Part shown: positions 28,680-36,204 of the stretch, piece by piece
Position numbering within the stretch: position 1 is the first letter of the stretch
Layout: every line of letters starts with the position of its first letter
NCBI GenBank assembly: GCA_964428175.1
Contig: CAYRXM010000030.1
Location: forward strand, 1-38,888
Reading direction: 5' to 3'
Source of the DNA: CAYRXM01 sp964428175
GTDB taxonomy: Bacteria > Chloroflexota > Anaerolineae > JAFGEY01
DNA length: 38,888 nt
Notes under the pieces: generated by a model
Databases searched by the model: none
What the model saw: the letters and a program-made list of their open reading frames with translations, nothing else
Told to the model about the DNA's origin: nothing
Position numbers and translations under genes: made by a program

Positions 28680-29385
28680 TGCCTGGATTATTGCCAAACG
28701 CGAGTTGTATGCCTATTTCGCTTCGCCGATCGCTTACCTGGTGGCGGCAGCATACCTGTTTTTGTGCAGCATCTTTTTCGTCGCCGGCGTAACGCAGGGG
28801 CGCGATACCGGGTTGAGCCTGGTACACGGATCGTTGAGCATCGTGCTGATTTTCGTCGCCCCGATACTGACGATGCGCCTGCTCTCTCGCGAACAGGATT
28901 TGGGCACCATCGAACTGCTGCTCACCGCACCGGTGCGCAGCGGCGAAGTGGTGCTGGGCAAGTTTCTGGCCGCGTTCCTGTTTTACGCGGCAATGACCGC
29001 CGTCACCGGACTGTATGTGGTTGTGCTGGTTGCCTTTGGCCAGCCGGACCTGGGCACGCTGGCGGCGAGTTTCCTCGGTGTGCTGCTCTTGGGCGCGGCG
29101 ATGCTGGCCCTGGGCGTGTTCACCTCGGCGCTGACCAAAAATCAGGTCATCGCCGCCGTGCTGGGCGTCGTCGGCAGCGTGAGCCTGTGGCTGATCGATC
29201 TGCTCAGCAATCTGCTCACCGGTACGGCGCGGCAGGTGCTCTCGTATCTCACCCCGTCGGGACACTATTACAATTTCGTCGACGGGCTGATCGACACGCG
29301 CGACCTGGTCTATTACCTCAGCTTTACCCTGCTGTTCCTCTTTTGGGCCAGTCAGGTGATCGACGCGCGGAGGTGGCAGGCATGA
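28672..29385 (+). CDS. ABC-2 permease (GldF-like)
   Basis: The 237-residue integral membrane protein has six hydrophobic segments in the ABC-2 arrangement, beginning NAWIIAKRELYAYFASPIAYL, with the conserved extracellular E-box-type stretch REQDLGTIELLLTAPVRSGEVVLGKFLAA after the second helix. The ATG at 28672 overlaps the end of the ATPase gene by eight bases and follows GTGGAGG. It is the transmembrane partner of the ATPase upstream and matches the GldF group in length and context. Confidence 0.9.
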   Translation: MRNAWIIAKRELYAYFASPIAYLVAAAYLFLCSIFFVAGVTQGRDTGLSLVHGSLSIVLIFVAPILTMRLLSREQDLGTIELLLTAPVRSGEVVLGKFLAAFLFYAAMTAVTGLYVVVLVAFGQPDLGTLAASFLGVLLLGAAMLALGVFTSALTKNQVIAAVLGVVGSVSLWLIDLLSNLLTGTARQVLSYLTPSGHYYNFVDGLIDTRDLVYYLSFTLLFLFWASQVIDARRWQA

Positions 29386-31022
29386 GTTCAAGGGAGAGGG
29401 AAGCAGGGAACAAGGGCGTGCTGAAATTTTTGGAGGAAAAGGGGATCGTTTTTCTGTATTTGGGCGCGGCGGCGATTCTGGCCGGCGGGGTGTGGTATGC
29501 CATCGGGCGCACCCTGGACGCCTGGGTGCAGTGGCTGCTGGTCGGCGGGCTGATCTCGCTTGGGGTGTACGCGCTTGTGCGCCCGCAAGACCTCCAGTCG
29601 GTGCTGCGCGGCCGCGCGGTGCGTTACGGTTCGAACGTGTTGATCCTCAGCCTGGCCGTGACCGGCATCGTGGTGCTGGTCAATTACCTGTCGAACCGCT
29701 ATTACAAGCGCTTTGACCTGACCGAGATCGGGCGGCACACGCTGTCCGAGCAATCGATCCAGGTGCTCAAGGGGCTGGAGCAGCCGATCGAGGTGATCGG
29801 TTTTTACCCGCAAGGACGCAACAAGGACGATTTCGAGTCCTGGCTCGACATCTACCGGGCACACACCGACAAACTTGTTTACCAGGCCATCGATCCGATC
29901 CTGGAACCGGGCCGGGCCGAACAATACGAGTGGTCGGGCTATGGTGGCGGGTTGATTGTGCGGCGCGGCGAGCGGCAGCAGCAGGTTTATACCGCCGACG
30001 AGCAGGACATCACCAGCGCGCTGTTGCGCGTCTCGCGCGACGAGCAAAAGGCCGTCTATTTTCTGACCGGGCACAACGAACGCCAGCCCACCGACTATGG
30101 GCAGAGCGGTTACGGCACCATCAGCGAGCTGCTGGTCCAGAACAACTACCGGGTAGAGTCGCTCAACCTGGCCGTCACCAGCACGGTGCCCCTCGACGCG
30201 GCATTGGTGGTCGTCGCCGGGCCAGAAACCACACTGCTCGAAGGCGAAGCCGACCGGCTGCGCGCCTACCTGCAAGCGGGCGGCAAGGCGTTGATCATGC
30301 TCGATCCCGGCAGCCCGGCCGACCTCGATGCCCTGCTCGCGCCGTGGGGCGTGCGTTTCGAACAAAGCCTGGTCGTCGACGCGCAAATGGCGCTGGGCGG
30401 CGACCCCACTGCGCCGGTGATCGACCGCTACCGCTACGGCGAAATGACCAAAGACCTGCCCATGATCGTCCTGCCCTACGCGCGGCCAATCGTCCAGGAT
30501 GCGGCGGTGGAGGACGTTGTCTGGACGTCGCTGGGCGAGTCGAGCGCGCAGTCTTGGGCCAAGACCGACCTGGAAGCGCTGCGCACGTCGGCGCAGCTCC
30601 AATACGTCGAGGGCCAGGATCGACTCGGCCCGCTGACCCTGCTGGCGACGGTCGAGGGGCCGGGAGAAGGCGACGAGCGCACGCGGCTGGTGCTGGTCGG
30701 CGACGCGGACCTGGCGGCTAACGGGGTGCTGGCAGAAATCCCCAATGGGCAGTACCTGGTGCTCAATGCGGTCAACTGGCTGGCCGAGGAAGAAGCATTG
30801 ATCGCCATCCCGCCCAAGGCCAACGTCCCGCGCAGCCTCTATTTGACCACCGTACAGCAGGGCGCGGTTTGCTTTGGCACGCTGATTTTCATCCCGGCGG
30901 TGATCCTGATCGCCGGGTTGAGCGTGTGGCTGCGCATGCGCAAACCCCGTCGCGGAGAGGCATCAAACTCTCCGAGTTTGGCAAACTCGGAGAGTTTGAC
31001 AAATCCAAAGGATTTGAGATGA
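29382..31022 (+). CDS. GldG-like ABC auxiliary protein
   Basis: A 546-residue protein with two N-terminal membrane helices (about 20-40 and 48-70), a further anchor at about 88-110, a large extracytoplasmic domain of the ABC_transp_aux (GldG) type, and a C-terminal helix (about 500-525). Recognisable stretches: NRYYKRFDLTEIGRHTLSEQS, QQVYTADEQDITSALLRVS, KAVYFLTGHNERQPTDYGQSG and AGGKALIMLDPGSPADLDALL. It starts with an ATGA overlap with the permease stop. The last 20 or so codons (ASNSPSLANSESLTNPKDL) are encoded by a perfect palindrome and a second hairpin at 30963-31016, a repeat insertion that forms the tail. Confidence 0.88.
   Translation: MSSREREAGNKGVLKFLEEKGIVFLYLGAAAILAGGVWYAIGRTLDAWVQWLLVGGLISLGVYALVRPQDLQSVLRGRAVRYGSNVLILSLAVTGIVVLVNYLSNRYYKRFDLTEIGRHTLSEQSIQVLKGLEQPIEVIGFYPQGRNKDDFESWLDIYRAHTDKLVYQAIDPILEPGRAEQYEWSGYGGGLIVRRGERQQQVYTADEQDITSALLRVSRDEQKAVYFLTGHNERQPTDYGQSGYGTISELLVQNNYRVESLNLAVTSTVPLDAALVVVAGPETTLLEGEADRLRAYLQAGGKALIMLDPGSPADLDALLAPWGVRFEQSLVVDAQMALGGDPTAPVIDRYRYGEMTKDLPMIVLPYARPIVQDAAVEDVVWTSLGESSAQSWAKTDLEALRTSAQLQYVEGQDRLGPLTLLATVEGPGEGDERTRLVLVGDADLAANGVLAEIPNGQYLVLNAVNWLAEEEALIAIPPKANVPRSLYLTTVQQGAVCFGTLIFIPAVILIAGLSVWLRMRKPRRGEASNSPSLANSESLTNPKDLR
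30963..31016. repeat. palindromic repeat inserted at the 3' end of the GldG-like gene
   Basis: TCAAACTCTCCGAGTTTG (30963-30980) and its perfect complement (30982-30999) form an 18-bp stem with one base between. CAAATCC-AAA-GGATTTG (31000-31016) follows directly. The second has the same design (CAAA, AAA loop, TTTG) as the hairpin at 27440-27456 in the MITE-like element. It codes for the Ser/Asn/Leu-rich tail and occupies the normal ribosome-site position of the next gene. Confidence 0.75.
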
Positions 31023-31597
31023 AACGCTGGCAGGTCACGCTGATCGTCGTCGCCGTTTTCGCCGCGCTGCTCGCCTACGTGCTGCTGGTCGAAGTCAAGC
31101 GCCCGACCCGGCCAGAGGGCGACACCGCGACGCCGACGCCGACGCCGCTGCCGCTGCTCGGCCTGACGGCGGACGACATACGGGCGCTGCAAATCAGCGA
31201 CGGAGAGCGCCTGCTGCGCCTGGAACAGAACCAGGAGGGGTGGCAGGTCGTGTCGGTGGGGAGCGGGCTGATCGAGCCGGAGCCGGGCATCGCCGACCCG
31301 TACATCGTGTTCATCTCGGTCGACGAGCTGGCGCGGCTGCAAGCCGGCCGCGTGCTGCTGGAGACTGTCCAGGAGGGCGCGCAATACGGCCTCGATCCGG
31401 CCCGGTTGACGTTGATCATCGTGCAGCAGTCGGGGATGGAACGCCGCCTGCGGGTGGGCAAGCTGACCGCAGACGCGATGTGGTATTACGTGCGGATGGA
31501 AGGCGACGACAGGCTGTACCTGGTGCGGCAGTACATGCTACAGCCCTTTTTCACCTGGCTGGATCAGCCGCCTTACCCGTCGACTGTAACAGAATAA
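31019..31597 (+). CDS. DUF4340-like membrane-anchored protein
   Basis: The 192-residue product has a single N-terminal membrane helix (about 5-24), a Thr/Pro linker (DTATPTPTPLPLLGL) and an extracytoplasmic domain with DIRALQISDGERLLRLEQN and QYGLDPARLTLIIVQ, the pattern of DUF4340 proteins that often follow GldG. The ATG overlaps the GldG-like stop (ATGA). No ribosome site is possible because the hairpin 31000-31016 lies there, so its translation must depend on coupling from the upstream gene. It is the last member of the ABC operon. Confidence 0.78.
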   Translation: MKRWQVTLIVVAVFAALLAYVLLVEVKRPTRPEGDTATPTPTPLPLLGLTADDIRALQISDGERLLRLEQNQEGWQVVSVGSGLIEPEPGIADPYIVFISVDELARLQAGRVLLETVQEGAQYGLDPARLTLIIVQQSGMERRLRVGKLTADAMWYYVRMEGDDRLYLVRQYMLQPFFTWLDQPPYPSTVTE

Positions 31598-31601
31598 AAA
31601 G

Positions 31602-31625
31602 CGCCCCGCGCTCGAGCGCGGGGCG
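31602..31625. terminator. bidirectional terminator between convergent genes
   Basis: CGCCCCGCGCTC and GAGCGCGGGGCG form a perfect 12-bp self-complementary hairpin. On the minus strand it is followed by CTTTTTATT, on the plus strand by TTGTTGTTG. Confidence 0.75.
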
Positions 31626-31640
31626 TTGTTGTTGATGCGG

Positions 31641-32066
31641 CTACGCCTTGGGCGTCGTCACCTCGATCTTGACTTCTTGCGCTTCCTTGCGTTTGGGCAT
31701 GGTCAGGATCAACAGGCCGTTGCCCAGCCGGGCCTTGATGCCCTCGGTATCCACCGCGTCGGGCACCTTGATCCGGCGCGAGATCACTTCTGTGGGCCGC
31801 TCGCGGTACAGATAGGCGCGCTCCTCAACCAGAGCGCGGCTCAACTTGATCGTCACCTCGGCGCCGTACACAGACACTTCCAGCCCTTCGACGGTGATGC
31901 CCGGTGCGTCGATCTCGGCCACATAGGACTCGTCGGTCTCATAGAGGTCCATCAGCGGGCGGCCTTCGACCAACCGGGCCGAGATTTTGCCCACCACCGA
32001 TTTGCCTACCAAATCACGGAGCGCTTTCAAATCCTCCATCGGTTCCCACTTGATCGAACTGGTCAT
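31641..32066 (-). CDS. Hsp20/alpha-crystallin family small heat shock protein
   Basis: A 141-residue chaperone. The alpha-crystallin domain spans about residues 37-130: LYETDESYVAEIDAPGITVEGLEVSVYGAEVTIK, YRERPTEVISRRIKVPDAVDTEGIKARLGNGLLILTMPK. The family marks are the A.L.nGvL.i..PK motif and an ERsyg..R-like element (YLYRERP). It holds unfolded proteins in oligomers. ATG 32066 follows AAAAAGGAGTGG; the longer frame starts at 32087. It lies 35 bp after the DUF3048 lipoprotein gene on the same strand and may be co-transcribed with it. Confidence 0.9.
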   Translation of the reverse strand: MTSSIKWEPMEDLKALRDLVGKSVVGKISARLVEGRPLMDLYETDESYVAEIDAPGITVEGLEVSVYGAEVTIKLSRALVEERAYLYRERPTEVISRRIKVPDAVDTEGIKARLGNGLLILTMPKRKEAQEVKIEVTTPKA

Positions 32067-32101
32067 ATTTCCACTCCTTTTTCTCAACTAAAAACCCAAG
32101 G

Positions 32102-33349
32102 TCACTCAACCGTCACTTTGGCATCCAGGCGAACGAGTTGAATCCACGTCGTGCCGGGATGGAAAGGTATCTGCTTGTCCTTTTCATCGCGAAAGATCAG
32201 CCGGTCGTTCTCTTTTTGCGGGTTCTCGCGCACCCAGATGGCGTCGTATACCTTGCCATCGCGGAAAATCTTGGCCGGGCCGGTGCCCCACAACTGGATG
32301 CTGACCGCGTACCAGGGATTTTGCGCATCATGCTCGTCGACGAGAATGTCGGTGTCGACGTGGTTGACATAGATGAGCACCACGTTCGACGGGGCGACCT
32401 GCGCGCCGTCCACTTCATCGATCAGCGGCTGATCGAGATCGAAGCGCTTGTACGTCTTGGTCTCGGCATCGTAGCGATACTCGATCTCAACCCAGGTTGG
32501 CTTGTAAATGAGTTCCAGCCGGGTGGCGTCTTTGCCGCCAAGCGGCAGGTCTTCGCTGAACTGGAACATCCCGTAGAAATTCTGCCGCTCGTTGATGCCG
32601 CGCGCATCGAGCGCCTTCCACATCGCCGTCGTGTCGGTGTACATGGTCAATTCGACGCGCGACTTTTTCCCATCGATGCGGCGCAGCGCGCCGCCGTCGC
32701 CGAGGAATGGCTCCTCCGGACACAGGATGCGCTTGTACCCCTCGGCCCAGGCTTTGCCTTCGATCATGCGCAGTTTCACCGCCGGGTGGCCGCCGGAAGC
32801 GACCAGCGCGGCCTTGAAAATGGGCACCACTTCCGAGTCGGGCAGACGCAGGCTGCGTACCGGCCCGATCAGATCAACGTCCTGGCTGAGGTAAATGCCC
32901 AAAAAGCGGGTGATGGATGCTTCGGTTTCGTACTCAAACATCACGTCGGCCTTGCCAATGCCAGCCTGCGGGCGCGCCTCGGACGGATAGTTGGCGATCT
33001 TGACCGCCAGCGGGCGACGGTTGAGCTTGCTCTGGTCAGTCTTGAGGCCGGTGAGCGGGTTGATGTCGTCGGTCAACTCGATCAGCGTCGGCCCGGCCGG
33101 CGTCGGGGTGAGCGTGGGTGTGGCCGTTGCCTCGGCAACCTCGACCTTTTGGGTAGCCGTCGCCGTTGGCATCGGTGTGGGGGAAACGGTCGGCGTGGGC
33201 GTGACCAATATGGGCACCTCGGTGGGCGTCTTGGTCGGCGTGGGCGTGGGCGCTTCGGTCTTTTTGCACCCGGCGACCACGGCGGTGGCCAGGATCAGGA
33301 TCGAAAGCAAGGTGGGCAAAGCAAACTTGGCAAACGATGTGCGGTTCAA
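32102..33349 (-). CDS. DUF3048 (YerB-like) lipoprotein
   Basis: A 415-residue lipoprotein. A hydrophobic signal and lipobox VVAGC near residue 27 are followed by a Thr/Pro-rich linker to about 85. The DUF3048 domain then starts with INPLTGLKTDQSKLNRRPLAVKIANYP, ARPQAGIGKADVMFEYE and ITRFLGIYLSQDVDLIGPVRSLR, and ends with the DUF3048_C pattern (VWVRENPQKENDRLIF in this protein, WQL-type tail). The start is TTG 33349, with TTTGGAGG just upstream, giving a normal lipoprotein signal peptide; the longer GTG frame at 33376 has no ribosome site. Its Bacillus relative YerB is of uncertain role. Confidence 0.87.
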   Translation of the reverse strand: MNRTSFAKFALPTLLSILILATAVVAGCKKTEAPTPTPTKTPTEVPILVTPTPTVSPTPMPTATATQKVEVAEATATPTLTPTPAGPTLIELTDDINPLTGLKTDQSKLNRRPLAVKIANYPSEARPQAGIGKADVMFEYETEASITRFLGIYLSQDVDLIGPVRSLRLPDSEVVPIFKAALVASGGHPAVKLRMIEGKAWAEGYKRILCPEEPFLGDGGALRRIDGKKSRVELTMYTDTTAMWKALDARGINERQNFYGMFQFSEDLPLGGKDATRLELIYKPTWVEIEYRYDAETKTYKRFDLDQPLIDEVDGAQVAPSNVVLIYVNHVDTDILVDEHDAQNPWYAVSIQLWGTGPAKIFRDGKVYDAIWVRENPQKENDRLIFRDEKDKQIPFHPGTTWIQLVRLDAKVTVE

Positions 33350-33402
33350 TTGGGCCTCCAAAGCAGCAGGATTCACCGGCCTGGCTTCCGCCAGCCCGTG
33401 TG

Positions 33403-33431
33403 ATTATAGTGCATTTGTCGTTATCTGACAA
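33403..33431 (-). promoter_or_regulatory. promoter of the DUF3048 gene
   Basis: On the minus strand TTGTCA (33431-33426) and TATAAT (33408-33403) are 17 bp apart. Confidence 0.65.
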
Positions 33432-33442
33432 CCTTTGCCAGG

Positions 33443-34186
33443 TTAGCGCATTTTGCCTACTGCGGCGGCATAGATGGGAAACTGCTCCACCCCATCGACG
33501 CCGAGCGCGGCGCTCAGCGCTTTGTCCGAAAAAGCGCCGATGGCGCACACGCCGCAGCCCACTGATTCGGCGGCCAGGTACAGATTTTGGCAAACGTGCC
33601 CCGCGTCGAGGTGCAGGTAGCGGTAGCCGCGTTGGCCGTAGCGCCAGGCCATGCGATAGGGCACGGCCACCCAGATCAGGGTCGCGCCGCAGAGTTGAAC
33701 CATCTTTTGGCCCAGGCAGGCCTCGGCAAGCCGCTCGCCCAGGCCGGGCGCGAGATCGACCGCCGCCAGCTTGTGCCCGACGGCCAAAAAGCGATACAGC
33801 CCCGGCGTCAGCCCATCCACCTGGTTGGCCAGCAGATAGGTTTCAAAGGCGTGCCGCGCCCCGGCCGAAGGCGCCGTGCGGCGGGTGTAATAGCCGCCAT
33901 CCCCCACCTCGTGGACGCCCTGCGTACACCACAGCAGGTACGACAACTCGTCGAGCGACAGCGGCGCCGGCGCAAATTGGCGCACGCTGCGCCGCGCTTC
34001 GATGGCCCGGCGCAAGTCCAACGGCGGCACGTCGATCCGGGCCGGATCGGGCAGGTCGATCCATGTCGCCCCCGCCCCGGCCTCGACCTGAAGCGGCGGC
34101 TGCGGCAGTCCCTTTTGCTGATCGGAAGCATCGAGGTGCTCGTAGCAGGTGCGTTCCATGAACAAAGGCCCAATCAACCCGGTCAT
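33443..34186 (-). CDS. SagB-type nitroreductase-fold oxidoreductase
   Basis: The 247-residue FMN-dependent protein matches SagB/ThcOx-type dehydrogenases: IEARRSVRQFAPAPLSLDELSYLLWCTQGV, RRTAPSAGARHAFETYLLANQVDGLTPGLYRF and LHLDAGHVCQNLYLAAESVGCGVCAIGAFSDKAL. In RiPP pathways such enzymes oxidise azolines to azoles, but stand-alone SagB-like proteins are widespread and no YcaO partner or precursor gene lies nearby. The start ATG 34186 follows AAAAGGAGTCGTG; the GTG just before is too close to the ribosome site. A strong promoter lies at 34236-34264. Confidence 0.85.
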   Translation of the reverse strand: MTGLIGPLFMERTCYEHLDASDQQKGLPQPPLQVEAGAGATWIDLPDPARIDVPPLDLRRAIEARRSVRQFAPAPLSLDELSYLLWCTQGVHEVGDGGYYTRRTAPSAGARHAFETYLLANQVDGLTPGLYRFLAVGHKLAAVDLAPGLGERLAEACLGQKMVQLCGATLIWVAVPYRMAWRYGQRGYRYLHLDAGHVCQNLYLAAESVGCGVCAIGAFSDKALSAALGVDGVEQFPIYAAAVGKMR

Positions 34187-34235
34187 CACGACTCCTTTTG
34201 GCTATACGAATGAGAATAACGAAAACAATGCGTCC

Positions 34236-34294
34236 AGTATAGCGTTAAAGCAAGAGGCTGTCAATTGCGATCAGGAACGGTTTCGTGCTAAAAT
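34236..34294. promoter_or_regulatory. back-to-back promoters of the SagB-like and Gfo/Idh/MocA genes
   Basis: Minus strand: TTGACA (34264-34259) and TATACT (34241-34236) with a 17-bp spacer. Plus strand: TTGCGA (34265-34270) and TAAAAT (34289-34294) with an 18-bp spacer. The two -35 boxes touch, so regulators acting on one promoter would affect both. Confidence 0.65.
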
Positions 34295-34330
34295 ACACGC
34301 AAGGATTTTGAGGTCAGAAAGGAAAGGCCC

Positions 34331-35356
34331 ATGGACAACACGATTCGCATCGGACTGTACGGCGCCAACGGGCACCAACTGCCCTTCGACGAACAGGCCA
34401 GGCCGTGCGAGCGCGCCCGGGTGGTCGCCGTCGCCGATTATGCGCGCGATGTGCCCGAGGACATCCGCCGCTGCGACGGCCTGGAGGCGCTGCTCGCCGA
34501 CCCGGAGGTCGATCTGATCTCGCTTTGCTCGGCGCGGCGGATCGAGCAGGCACAGCAGGCCGTTCAATGCCTGGAAGCGGGCAAGCATGTGCTGGCCGAA
34601 AAGCCGTGTGCGTTTGACGTCGAAACGTTGGAGGAAATTCTGAACGCCGCCCGGCGCTGCGGGCGCGCCTTTCGCGAGATGGCCGCCACAGAACTAACCC
34701 CGCCCGTCCAGGCCATCCGCCGCCTGGTCGACGGCGGCGCATTGGGCACGGTCGTCCACGCGCAGGCGCACAAATCGTACCCCTGGCACCTGCGCCGGCC
34801 GCAAGACAGCGCAGTCGATGGCGGGCTGGTGCGCCAGGTGGGCATCCACGCGGTGCGGTTGATCCACGGCGGCACGGGACTGCGCATCAAGTCGATCCGG
34901 GGCTTGAGCACCGGGCTGGGCAATCCCACCAAAGGAGGCATCCAGATGGCGGCGGCCTTTGCCCTCGAACTGGAGAACGGCGCGGTGGGGTCGATCAACC
35001 TGAACTATCTCAACCCGCCCTGCTTTGGCCGCTGGCGCGACACGGATCGAGCGATCTGGGGCAACGATCAACTGCGCGTGTTCGGCACAGGCGGGATGGC
35101 CGAGACGGTGGATGGGTATAGCCGCAGCACGCTGTACCTGAACGAGCGCGAGGCCGCCGTCGAGCTGCCCATTCCCGGCGATGTCGCCTCGCCGCTCTAC
35201 ATCCGGCACTATGTCGATTACCTGCTCGACGGCACGCCGATGCCGACCTCTTTTGAGGACGAGATGGATATGACTCGGGCCATGCTGGCCCTGCATGAAG
35301 CCTCGCTGATCGACAAACGGGTCGAGGTACGGTACCCCCATCGCTGGCTTTGCTGA
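34331..35356 (+). CDS. Gfo/Idh/MocA family oxidoreductase
   Basis: A 341-residue NAD(P)-dependent sugar dehydrogenase-type protein. The N-terminal Rossmann fold begins IRIGLYGANGHQ (GxGxxG variant) and includes VDLISLCSARRIEQAQQAV, and CLEAGKHVLAEKPCAFDVETLEEIL with the catalytic EKP. The C-terminal alpha/beta domain has GALGTVVHAQAHKSYPWHL, GGLVRQVGIHAVRLIHG (the family's D.g.H.iD.......g position) and GMAETVDGYSRSTL. The catalytic Asp/His pair is partly changed (RQVGIHAV), so the reaction is uncertain. The ATG follows GAAAGGAAAGG. The gene is monocistronic. Confidence 0.85.
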   Translation: MDNTIRIGLYGANGHQLPFDEQARPCERARVVAVADYARDVPEDIRRCDGLEALLADPEVDLISLCSARRIEQAQQAVQCLEAGKHVLAEKPCAFDVETLEEILNAARRCGRAFREMAATELTPPVQAIRRLVDGGALGTVVHAQAHKSYPWHLRRPQDSAVDGGLVRQVGIHAVRLIHGGTGLRIKSIRGLSTGLGNPTKGGIQMAAAFALELENGAVGSINLNYLNPPCFGRWRDTDRAIWGNDQLRVFGTGGMAETVDGYSRSTLYLNEREAAVELPIPGDVASPLYIRHYVDYLLDGTPMPTSFEDEMDMTRAMLALHEASLIDKRVEVRYPHRWLC

Positions 35357-35509
35357 AGAAAGGGCTGTGATGCGCTGAATTGCCTGCTGGGGCATTGTTC
35401 TCGTGCTTGATAAGCACAAAAGGCAAAGCTCCAAGATACTTGATGTTCTGATTATTTTAGTTCGTCTGTCACATTCGACCTTTTTTCAGGAGACTCATCG
35501 CTGATGGAC

Positions 35510-35541
35510 AAAAAAAGCCCTGACGTTCGAACGCCAGGGCT
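35510..35541 (-). terminator. terminator of the 49-codon ORF transcript
   Basis: A 26-bp near-perfect palindrome (35516-35541; AGCCCTG...CAGGGCT) is followed on the minus strand by six T. It ends the transcript that starts with the c-di-AMP riboswitch. The stretch from 35357 to 35509 holds no other recognised feature. Confidence 0.85.
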
Positions 35542-35559
35542 GTTCTGTCGCTGCACTCG

Positions 35560-35709
35560 TCAGCTCAAGAGCAAAATCACAAATCGCCAAAGCGCAGACA
35601 GTTCTTGCGAGCGCTTGGCCGTCAGAAAACGGCGCGCCGATACAGCCTGACGCAGCATGTCCTCGTAACGGATTTTGCCAATCTCGCTGACCATCCAACT
35701 ACTCTCCAT
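35560..35709 (-). CDS. 49-codon ORF controlled by a c-di-AMP riboswitch
   Basis: The 49-residue product starts MESSWMVSEIGKIRYEDML, continues with a basic amphipathic part (RQAVSARRFLTAKRSQEL) and ends in a short hydrophobic tail (ALWRFVILLLS). AAAGGAGG lies six bases before the ATG. It is the only coding sequence between the riboswitch terminator and the next terminator. Basic helix plus hydrophobic tail would suit a small membrane-associated regulator; I know no family. ATP-dependent or potassium/osmotic stress control is implied because c-di-AMP signals such states. Confidence 0.65.
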   Translation of the reverse strand: MESSWMVSEIGKIRYEDMLRQAVSARRFLTAKRSQELSALWRFVILLLS

Positions 35710-35773
35710 TGTGTTCCTCCTTTCCAGATCGGCGTTTTGCACCGACCAGGACCGAGGCACCCCTTGGAATCAC

Positions 35774-35811
35774 AAAAAAAGGGCACCCAACGAATCAATC
35801 ATCTGGTGACC
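35774..35811 (-). terminator. riboswitch expression-platform terminator
   Basis: On the minus strand GGTCACC (35811-35805) pairs with GGTGCCC-type sequence (35787-35781) with one mismatch, then seven T. AAAA before the stem can extend pairing with the T run. It follows the riboswitch core directly, so ligand binding can decide termination. Confidence 0.7.
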
Positions 35812-35988
35812 TTTTCCTACGCCTGCGAGGTTAGCTGACGGGCTTGGGCCGGAAAAAGATGGCCCTATCTCGGCTTGCCAAGTTTGAGATTCGCCCCGGG
35901 CGGCTCACTTGCGAGCAGCCTGTGGGTCCCCCGCTGCGGGCTGTCGCGCCCGCATTCGGCGGCGTTCTATTCACTTGTGTGATTCCTC
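35812..35988 (-). ncRNA. c-di-AMP riboswitch (ydaO-yuaA class)
   Basis: On the minus strand, conserved blocks of the ydaO class appear in order: GCGGGGGACCCA (about 35934-35923), GGGGCGAATC (about 35896-35887) and CCGTCAGCTAACCTCG (about 35841-35826) followed by GCAGGCGTAGGAAAAGG. These are the hallmark ligand-binding segments. The RNA begins seven or so bases after a strong promoter and ends in a terminator. In other bacteria, c-di-AMP binding switches off cell-wall hydrolase and K+ transport genes; here the only downstream gene is the 49-codon ORF. Confidence 0.92.
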
Positions 35989-35995
35989 AAGATCG

Positions 35996-36024
35996 AGTAT
36001 AGCATGCCGCGAAGACTGTGTCAA
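35996..36024 (-). promoter_or_regulatory. promoter of the c-di-AMP riboswitch transcript
   Basis: On the minus strand TTGACA (36024-36019) and TATACT (36001-35996) are 17 bp apart, placing the start near 35989. Confidence 0.8.
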
Positions 36025-36086
36025 TAGAACGAACCTGTTATGGTGTCTTGAGGGTTTGGACTATTCCATCCGGCGAAAACTCGTGC

Positions 36087-36115
36087 TTGACAGGCAGTTT
36101 GAATTGGGGTAGAAT
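36087..36115 (+). promoter_or_regulatory. promoter of a short non-coding transcript
   Basis: TTGACA (36087-36092) and TAGAAT (36110-36115) are 17 bp apart. No ORF of use follows before a terminator about 80 bases downstream. Confidence 0.65.
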
Positions 36116-36121
36116 CAAGAT

Positions 36122-36198
36122 CGAGCGGCACATCCCCGTGCTGCTTTCGACCAACCAAAAGCGCCCAGGAGTCCCCCAAACTCGTGGGCGCTTTTGCC
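36122..36198 (+). ncRNA. candidate 75-80 nt small RNA with terminal terminator
   Basis: The transcript would contain GCGGCAC-ATCCCC-GTGCTGC (36125-36144, one G.T pair), a 12-nt single-stranded A/C-rich linker and the hairpin AAAAGCGCCCA/TGGGCGCTTTT (36157-36167, 36185-36195). The latter also terminates the phosphoglycerate mutase gene on the minus strand. Without RNA data this is a candidate only; it might just be a spurious promoter-terminator pair. Confidence 0.45.
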
Positions 36199-36204
36199 TG
36201 CATG

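Noticed and set aside
32138..33403. 421-codon plus-strand reading frame
   Set aside because: It lies opposite the DUF3048 lipoprotein and its Gly/Val-rich part merely mirrors the Thr/Pro linker codons.
33443..34186. SagB as part of a RiPP azole cluster
   Set aside because: No YcaO, no precursor peptide with Cys/Ser/Thr-rich core and no exporter next to it; the small ORFs in the window are kilobases away.
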